Source: Enterovibrio sp051650965
GTDB lineage: Bacteria > Pseudomonadota > Gammaproteobacteria > Enterobacterales > Vibrionaceae
NCBI GenBank assembly: GCA_051650965.1
Contig: JBOFRL010000025.1
Coordinates: 1-11,530 of the forward strand
DNA length: 11,530 bases
Direction: 5' to 3'
Made by a program: the position numbers and the translations under genes. Below, piece after piece: positions 7,632 through 11,530 of this stretch. Numbering within the stretch: position 1 is the first letter of the stretch; each line of letters begins with the position of its first letter. Below the pieces are notes generated by a model. That model made no database searches and was not told the DNA's origin. It worked only from the letters and a program-made list of their open reading frames with translations.

Positions 7632-7661
7632 TTTAAAGCTGCTGCTTTAAACAAGCAGCTT
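7632..7661 (-). repeat. overlapping inverted repeats in the crl leader
   Basis: Two hairpins share the same bases. One pairs TTTAAAGC (7632-7639) with GCTTTAAA (7644-7651) around a 4-nt loop. The other pairs AAGCTGCT (7636-7643) with AGCAGCTT (7654-7661) around a 10-nt loop. Both stems are perfect 8-mers and they cannot form together. They end 6 bp upstream of the crl ribosome binding site, so the structure could affect crl translation or mRNA stability. Neither is followed by a T-run, so they are not classic terminators for frsA. Confidence 0.6.
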
Positions 7662-7667
7662 GCCGTT

Positions 7668-7696
7668 AAAGTAGAAAAACAGTCCGTGTCGCTCAA
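7668..7696 (-). promoter_or_regulatory. candidate crl promoter
   Basis: On the minus strand TTGAGC (7691-7696) and TACTTT (7668-7673) are separated by 17 bp. Transcription from it would begin close to position 7661, where the inverted repeats start. The -10 is a weak match, and crl could also be read from frsA, since no terminator is visible between the two genes. Confidence 0.3.
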
Positions 7697-7761
7697 GCTT
7701 ACCCAGTTTAGCCACCTAAAAGCGAGCAAAGTGGCGTTATCGCACAATAAAATGCGGTTTA

Positions 7762-9000
7762 TTACAAAGTTTTATCGAACCACTCGATTGCGGCCAGCAT
7801 CAGGCGCTCAAAGCCGTTGTGCAGCGGCTTACTTGGCAGCGTTTGCGCTTTGCCTCCTTTGCTAAAACGCGCGGCAAGCTCGTTGTCGGCGATGGAGCCG
7901 GCGCTGTCTTCGCTAAGACCGAGGGCCAAAATTGGCACCGACGTGCTGCGTCCTGACAAGAGTCCTTGATTTTTAAGCGAAAGTGCGTAGAGCTGCGCGA
8001 GTAGCGACTTTGACGGCTCTTTGCCCATGCGCGAGGAAAGGCTGTCGAGATGCATGGCGCTGATCTGCTGTAGTCGCTCGGAGTTGCACAAAATTTCGTT
8101 TAAGATCCCGCCGATACTGACGCACGATTTTAAATTGGCGGGCTCTAAGAACGCGGTGCGCACCACGGAGTTTGCGCCAAGGCGCACGCCAAGCATGCCG
8201 ATGCGCGTGGAGTCGACCCAAGGCAGCGTGACGGCGTGTTTTAACATCGCTTGGTGCAAGTAGCTGGTGTTCTCTGTCAAACTCCAGTAGGAGCTGCGGC
8301 CAATTGAGGGCATGTCGAGGGTGAGCATCGCGATATTGGCTTTGGCAAAAAAGTCGCAGTACAGCTCAACCAGATCGGTTTGCAAATTATCAAAACCGGC
8401 CGTGACAATCACGGTGCGGTGCGGCTCATCTTCGTTTGGCAGATACAAAAAGCCTTCAAGCTTTTTGCCATCAAGCACGGTGGAGACATTTTTTACGATG
8501 ATCGGCAGATGTGAGAGCGCCGTCTGGAAGGCGTTGTCAGAGAGCGTAGAGGCGTGCTGCGCGAGCGAATCGCCTTTCAAGTAGGGGTAACCTGCAATGC
8601 TGAAATAGTGGCTTGCCTGCAGCCAGCTGCGCGCTGCTTCTTCAAGCGCCCCTTTTTTGGTTAAGGCGGCGGCGTGACGCTGCTCGTGCATGCCCGTTTT
8701 GCACCACTCGTAGGTCCAATTGCCGGGCCTGTAGCCGATAACGGTGTCGAGTAAATTGTCGTGGCTGCGCGGGTTTTTCGAGGCCGCGATGCGCGCTAGC
8801 GTCTCTTCGACTTCGATGGGGTCAATGTTGAGCATCGCCCACTGCGGGCGGCGCAAAACGCGGTACCAGTGTCTGTCGTGATCGCCATCCAAAGCGCTGG
8901 TGGTTAAACTGCCTCCATGCGAGCCAATAATGGTCGATGTCTCTTTAGCATCGATTGCGGGTTTAAATAATTTAATAGAGAGATTTTCAGATTCGCTCAT
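7762..9000 (-). CDS. frsA: FrsA (YafA-type) alpha/beta-hydrolase-fold protein, IIA-Glc partner
   Basis: The product is 412 residues; E. coli FrsA is 414. Matching segments include the N-terminal LFKP and ETSTI, DTVIGYR-GNW-YEW (85-99), PYLKGD (139-144), the LTLDMPSIG-SS segment (226-237), LPWVD-TRIG (259-268) and NQGLL (344-348). The fold is that of an alpha/beta hydrolase, but the nucleophile elbow reads GVRLG (271-275), as E. coli has GFRFG, so the usual serine is absent. In E. coli and Vibrio vulnificus the protein binds unphosphorylated IIA-Glc and has been linked to the fermentation/respiration balance; a pyruvate decarboxylase activity was proposed but has been contested. ATG at 9000 is preferred over the in-frame TTG at 9012 because GGGAAAG precedes it. 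gpt lies upstream and crl downstream, as in E. coli. Confidence 0.93.
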   Translation of the reverse strand: MSESENLSIKLFKPAIDAKETSTIIGSHGGSLTTSALDGDHDRHWYRVLRRPQWAMLNIDPIEVEETLARIAASKNPRSHDNLLDTVIGYRPGNWTYEWCKTGMHEQRHAAALTKKGALEEAARSWLQASHYFSIAGYPYLKGDSLAQHASTLSDNAFQTALSHLPIIVKNVSTVLDGKKLEGFLYLPNEDEPHRTVIVTAGFDNLQTDLVELYCDFFAKANIAMLTLDMPSIGRSSYWSLTENTSYLHQAMLKHAVTLPWVDSTRIGMLGVRLGANSVVRTAFLEPANLKSCVSIGGILNEILCNSERLQQISAMHLDSLSSRMGKEPSKSLLAQLYALSLKNQGLLSGRSTSVPILALGLSEDSAGSIADNELAARFSKGGKAQTLPSKPLHNGFERLMLAAIEWFDKTL

Positions 9001-9030
9001 TTTCTTTCCCAATGCTACGTCGCTTTGTTA

Positions 9031-9059
9031 AGTATATGGCGAATAACTAAATATAAAAA
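9031..9059 (-). promoter_or_regulatory. candidate frsA promoter
   Basis: On the minus strand a good -10, TATACT (9031-9036), lies 30 bp before the frsA start. The -35 position at 17-bp spacing is TTTTTA (9054-9059), a weak match that is also the T-run of the gpt terminator. The site is plausible because the terminator just upstream cuts frsA off from gpt. Confidence 0.4.
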
Positions 9060-9082
9060 CAAAAGCCCGCTTGGGGCTTTTG
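9055..9082 (-). terminator. rho-independent terminator of gpt
   Basis: On the minus strand CAAAAGCCC (9074-9082) pairs with GGGCTTTTG (9060-9068) across a 5-nt loop and is followed by five Ts (9059-9055). It starts 8 bp after the gpt stop. The A-run at 9084-9090 on the other side extends the stem loosely. Confidence 0.9.
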
Positions 9083-9090
9083 CAAAAAAA

Positions 9091-9549
9091 TCATTGGCTG
9101 GCGAGAGGCTTAACAAATTGCACCGCCATGTCCCATGGCTGCTCAATCCAGCAATCTTGAGGAACATCAACGATATACTCGTCGACAAGGTGCTTGCCGG
9201 CAGGTTTAGCGCAGATAGTGACAAATTTTCCCTTAGGATAAAGGCCGCGGATCACTTCGGCGGTGCCGCCGGTATCAACCAGATCGTCGACAATCAAAAA
9301 GCCGGCGCCGTCGCCTTCTGCTTTCTTGAGCAGGCGCATTTCTCTTTGATGATCATGGTCATAGGTTGAAATGCACACCGTATCGACATAGCGCAGGCCC
9401 AGTTCGCGCGCCAAAATGGCCGCAGGTACCAAGCCGCCGCGGCTCACCGCGATGATCCCTTGCCACTGCGAGGCCGGTAGTAACCGCTGCGCAAGTTGGC
9501 GAGTATATGTCTGCATGCTGTCCCAGGTGATAACTAACTTATTACTCAT
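9091..9549 (-). CDS. gpt: xanthine-guanine phosphoribosyltransferase
   Basis: Gpt salvages guanine and xanthine by joining them to PRPP, giving GMP and XMP; it acts on the inner face of the membrane. The product is 152 residues, identical in length to E. coli Gpt. The PRPP-binding motif is VDDLVDTGGTA (87-97), the diphosphate loop is SRGGL (36-40), the flexible-loop region is STYDHDHQRE (61-70), and the purine-stacking tryptophan is Trp134 in WIEQPWD. The frame extends two codons to a TTG at 9555, but the ATG at 9549 has AGAGGG (9557-9562) at the right distance and gives the E. coli-like start MSNKLVITWD. A PurR-like operator lies 45 bp upstream and a strong terminator directly downstream. 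Confidence 0.97.
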   Translation of the reverse strand: MSNKLVITWDSMQTYTRQLAQRLLPASQWQGIIAVSRGGLVPAAILARELGLRYVDTVCISTYDHDHQREMRLLKKAEGDGAGFLIVDDLVDTGGTAEVIRGLYPKGKFVTICAKPAGKHLVDEYIVDVPQDCWIEQPWDMAVQFVKPLASQ

Positions 9550-9593
9550 GTGCAAGCCCTCTGTGGCAAGATTTGCTCGCCCTTAACTGCCAA

Positions 9594-9609
9594 ATACAAA
9601 CGTTTGCTA
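9594..9609. promoter_or_regulatory. PurR-type operator upstream of gpt
   Basis: The plus strand reads ATACAAACGTTTGCTA, with a perfect 10-bp palindrome CAAACGTTTG at 9597-9606. On the gpt strand this reads TAGCAAACGTTTGTAT against the PurR consensus ACGCAAACGTTTGCGT: 12 of 16 positions match, including the unbroken 11-base core GCAAACGTTTG. It lies 45-60 bp before the gpt start codon, where a repressor would overlap the promoter. The fit of a purine repressor site with a purine salvage gene is what makes this more than a chance palindrome. Other LacI-family regulators share such cores, so PurR is an inference. Confidence 0.6.
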
Positions 9610-9843
9610 ATGCCTAACGTCGGAGAACCGCGCGGCATGTTGCAGCTTATGGCAGTCTTAAGCTCACTAGAAAATTTGCGCTGTATTGTGACTGACAAGC
9701 CGCTTTTGGGCAAGGAACATCTGCGCGCGCTGGCGAAAAATGGTTAAAAAATTGGGCGTGAAAAAGCAGATATTTTGAAAAGCGATTGTTTGATGAAGAT
9801 GCGCTAATGCAAGACAGAGCAATTAGCGCATAACTAGCTGGAA
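9610..9843. other. intergenic region between gpt and wzz, with a long hairpin
   Basis: The full gap between gpt and wzz is 294 bp (9550-9843). Besides the PurR-like box it contains a perfect 10-bp inverted repeat, ATGCGCTAAT (9799-9808) and ATTAGCGCAT (9822-9831), with a 13-nt loop, 12 bp beyond the wzz stop. There is no T-run on either side, so it is at best a weak terminator or a 3' stabilising hairpin for wzz. A 65-codon forward frame (9550-9747) crosses the gpt promoter region; I could not link it to any family. Confidence 0.5.
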
Positions 9844-10566
9844 TTAAGAGTTTTGCAGCTGCGGGAGGAATTTTGATTTTGGCTTACTGGCCGCGTTGTG
9901 AAGTAAAATTGCCATGCAGCTGAGCATAGTGGCGAGCAAGGCGGCAAGGACCAAAACTAGCGCGCTTTTAGGCGTTGTTGTCACTGTAATTGCTCCTGCT
10001 GCCTCTATTAATGGCTGCCCATTTTCTAGCATTCTTATTACTCTTTTTGCATTCAAATGGTTAGTTGCAACTCGCTCAGTGCCAAGGGTTGCTGCATGTA
10101 GCCCAATTTGCACCAAATTGAGCTCAGTTTTGGCGCTTAAGAGGATCTCTTGCGCGGTGACTTCTGCAGCGCGTTCAAGTTGCGCCGCAAACTGCTCTTT
10201 TGCCTGCTCAGAGTAGGTAGTGAACTCAATGCGATTCCCTTTTGCAATATATTGCCAGCTGCCTTGCGCGGACTCATCTTGCGCAAGTCCCTTGACTAAA
10301 TTTTGTGCGACGGCGGTAAGTGTGCTCTCTTTGAGGCAAGCCTCATTGGGACAAAGCTGCATCGCTAAAACTGAAAAGATTTGCGTTTGATAAGGCGCGC
10401 TGACTTTGTATTTTGGCGGTGTGATCCGCAGGTAAGCGGCTGCCGCAATAAGAAAAATGGCGACAGTTCCCACAATCCACCATTTTTTCTTCCACAGCGC
10501 CGAAAAAAGCTCAACTAAATCAATTTCATCATCAGTGCTTGATGAAAAATGTGGTCCATTTGTCAT
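9844..10566 (-). CDS. short Wzz-family polysaccharide chain-length protein
   Basis: Wzz-type proteins sit in the inner membrane with a large periplasmic coiled domain and set the chain length of O-antigen or other polymers. The product is 240 residues. The N-terminus shows the family signature DEIDLVELFSALWKKKWWIV (13-32), leading into a first membrane helix (about 29-47), then the ITPPKY motif (48-53). The C-terminus has TTTPKSALVLVLAALLATML (196-215), the usual proline-rich entry into the second helix (about 202-224), and a short cytoplasmic tail. The periplasmic part is only about 150 residues, whereas WzzB proteins are about 325 residues overall. It contains two cysteines (72 and 77) that could form a small disulfide loop. 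The ATG at 10566 is chosen over a TTG at 10572 because AAGGA precedes it by 6 nt. No polysaccharide genes are visible next to it. Confidence 0.75.
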   Translation of the reverse strand: MTNGPHFSSSTDDEIDLVELFSALWKKKWWIVGTVAIFLIAAAAYLRITPPKYKVSAPYQTQIFSVLAMQLCPNEACLKESTLTAVAQNLVKGLAQDESAQGSWQYIAKGNRIEFTTYSEQAKEQFAAQLERAAEVTAQEILLSAKTELNLVQIGLHAATLGTERVATNHLNAKRVIRMLENGQPLIEAAGAITVTTTPKSALVLVLAALLATMLSCMAILLHNAASKPKSKFLPQLQNS

Positions 10567-10697
10567 AGCCAATCCTTGTGCTACTTAAATTTGTTGCCTA
10601 GCAGTGTACAAAAAATGAAAAATTGGTTTGGGCTCAAGCTCGCTCTTTTTGGCAAAAATTTGTCTTCGATTTTGAATTTGCGAAATGTTGCACGCAA
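10567..10697 (-). other. upstream region of the wzz-like gene
   Basis: These 131 bp hold no gene. On the minus strand a TACACT (around 10602-10607) could be a -10 for wzz, but the -35 is poor. I looked for the RfaH ops element that often precedes polysaccharide genes and did not find it. No terminator hairpin follows the DUF2061 gene, so co-transcription with wzz is possible. Confidence 0.35.
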
Positions 10698-11060
10698 TTA
10701 AATGCTCTTTCTGGCAAGTAACTTCTGATTTAACCAGCGTTTTTCGTGGAAAAAATAGACCACGGTATTGATGGTTGGCTCAATTGCCGCCAGAGTCCAG
10801 CCGGTAATAAGCTCACCGCTGAGTAAAAAACCAACGCTAAATGCAACGCTAAAATGGACGATGCTAAAAGTCGTGGTTTTTAAATGCAGGTGCTGTGGGA
10901 ATCTTTTCCAAGCTAAATCATGCAGATAAAAGGCAAAGGTGTTAACGATGGGCTCGATTAGCGCGATAAGGCTTGCGATGAGGAGCTCGCCGGTTAATAA
11001 GTAACTGATACAAAACGCGATACCAAAGTGTAGCGTGGCAAAACTGAGAGTTTTTTTCAT
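10698..11060 (-). CDS. small membrane protein with two tandem DUF2061 repeats
   Basis: The product is 120 residues and consists of two homologous halves. Half one (2-53) begins KTLSFATLHFGIAF and half two (61-112) begins KTTTFSIVHFSVAF. Both continue with a short hydrophobic segment ending LL(T/S)GEL, a second hydrophobic segment, and the motif IEPxxNTxxxxxH. This is the pattern of DUF2061, a predicted membrane domain of unknown function that usually occurs once or twice. About four membrane segments are expected. AAAAGGGGG (11066-11074 on this strand) is a strong ribosome binding site for the ATG at 11060. A Fur-like box lies just upstream, so iron control is likely. The function is unknown; I can only say it is a small inner-membrane protein. 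Confidence 0.85.
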   Translation of the reverse strand: MKKTLSFATLHFGIAFCISYLLTGELLIASLIALIEPIVNTFAFYLHDLAWKRFPQHLHLKTTTFSIVHFSVAFSVGFLLSGELITGWTLAAIEPTINTVVYFFHEKRWLNQKLLARKSI

Positions 11061-11107
11061 GATGGCCCCCTTTTGTTAAAGAGAGTATTGCATGCATTAG
11101 ATGCAAA

Positions 11108-11122
11108 TGAAAATAATTCTCA
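11108..11122. promoter_or_regulatory. Fur box upstream of the DUF2061 gene
   Basis: TGAAAATAATTCTCA matches the 7-1-7 Fur consensus TGATAATNATTATCA at 12 of the 14 defined positions; the only mismatches are one A for T and one C for A. It lies 48-62 bp before the DUF2061 start. A possible -10 (AATACT on the minus strand, about 11085-11090) lies downstream, so bound Fur would cover the -35 region. This suggests repression by iron. The site also lies about 100 bp from the transposase start on the other strand. Confidence 0.65.
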
Positions 11123-11167
11123 TCTTGTTGTTTGATAGGAAAAGGCTCTCAATAATCGAGTTCTATA

Positions 11168-11530
11168 CCCATGAGCATTGAAGGTGCTTGATTTTTAATA
11201 ACTTTGATATCACACTGCGCGCCATGAAAATTATTATCACTCCAGAACAAAAGCAGCAGCTAGAAGTAATGCACGACACAACCCGCGATGGTCGAGTGCG
11301 CGACCGCATTAAAGCGGTTTTACTCGCATCTGAAGGTTGGAGTCAGAGCATGATTTCTCAAGCTCTTCGCATTCACGAAGCAACGGTTGCCCGTCATATT
11401 AGTGATTATGTGCTTTGTGAAAAGCTCAAGCCCGAAAATGGCGGCAGTCAAAGCAAACTATCTGCGAAGCAAACCGCGCAGCTTATCGCGCATTTGACGC
11501 AAAAAACGTATTTTCATGTTCATCAAATTA
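11168..11530 (+). mobile_element. left part of an IS630-family insertion sequence (partial)
   Basis: The element is identified by its transposase, which runs off the window. IS630 elements insert at TA dinucleotides, and TA occurs at 11164-11165 and 11166-11167 just before the sequence CCCATGAGC. The left edge given is therefore a guess. The right inverted repeat needed to confirm it lies outside the window. Confidence 0.55.
11224..11530 (+). CDS. IS630-family transposase, N-terminal part
   Basis: The frame is open from the ATG at 11224 to the end of the window (102 codons). The protein begins MKIIITPEQKQQLEVMHDTT, then RDGRVRDRIKAVLLASEGW and a helix-turn-helix (MISQALRIHEATVARHISDY, about residues 44-63), followed by LKPENGGS and a second SKLSAKQTAQL segment. 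This is the typical N-terminus of IS630-type transposases from Gammaproteobacteria. The catalytic DDE domain lies beyond the window, so I cannot tell whether the copy is intact. No clear ribosome binding site precedes the ATG, which is usual for poorly translated transposases. Confidence 0.88.
   Translation, partial: MKIIITPEQKQQLEVMHDTTRDGRVRDRIKAVLLASEGWSQSMISQALRIHEATVARHISDYVLCEKLKPENGGSQSKLSAKQTAQLIAHLTQKTYFHVHQI

Noticed and set aside
7613..7747. N-terminal extension of crl by 45 residues
   Set aside because: No Crl family member has it, the ribosome binding site fits the internal ATG at 7612, and the extension would cover the hairpins and candidate promoter.
10567..10697. RfaH ops element before wzz
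   Set aside because: No GGCGGTAG-like motif is present; the nearest stretch, GCTAGGCAAC, does not fit.

Overview
The window is gammaproteobacterial chromosome, probably from the broad Vibrio/Aeromonas/Shewanella-type part of the class rather than a close relative of E. coli. Crl, FrsA and Gpt are readily recognisable but divergent, while the PTS proteins and CysK are very close to the E. coli ones. Base composition is moderate, and AT-rich intergenic stretches separate compact genes. I see no tRNA, rRNA or CRISPR array, no origin and no phage signature. Names come from protein similarity judged by eye; no database was searched.

Left part, plus strand (1-4640). The window opens with the last codons of an unidentified gene, followed by a cysZ remnant that keeps only the C-terminal half of the sulfate transporter. 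Next comes cysK (cysteine synthase) with its own terminator, then the sugar phosphotransferase operon ptsH-ptsI-crr. HPr, Enzyme I and IIA-Glc form the phosphorelay PEP -> EI (His189) -> HPr (His15) -> IIA-Glc. A strong two-way terminator closes the operon where it meets the convergent proA.

Middle part, minus strand (4690-9549). In transcription order this holds gpt, frsA, crl, proB and proA. proB and proA overlap by ATGA and encode the first two steps of proline synthesis. crl encodes the sigma-S assembly factor. frsA encodes an alpha/beta-hydrolase-fold protein known elsewhere as a partner of unphosphorylated IIA-Glc, and gpt a purine salvage enzyme. The gpt-frsA-crl-proB-proA order is conserved from E. 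coli, but here the block directly abuts the pts operon, so crr and frsA, whose products interact, lie about 3 kb apart. Terminators follow gpt and crl. A good PurR-type operator lies upstream of gpt.

Right part (9550-11530). This is the more accessory-looking segment. It has a lone, short Wzz-family chain-length protein, a small membrane protein made of two tandem DUF2061 repeats with a good Fur box in its promoter region, and the start of an IS630-family insertion sequence that runs off the window.

I did not find a convincing new multi-gene system. The best second-look items are the Fur-box/tandem DUF2061 gene, the PurR box at gpt, the two mutually exclusive hairpins in the crl leader, the short isolated Wzz, the truncated cysZ and the crr/frsA proximity.
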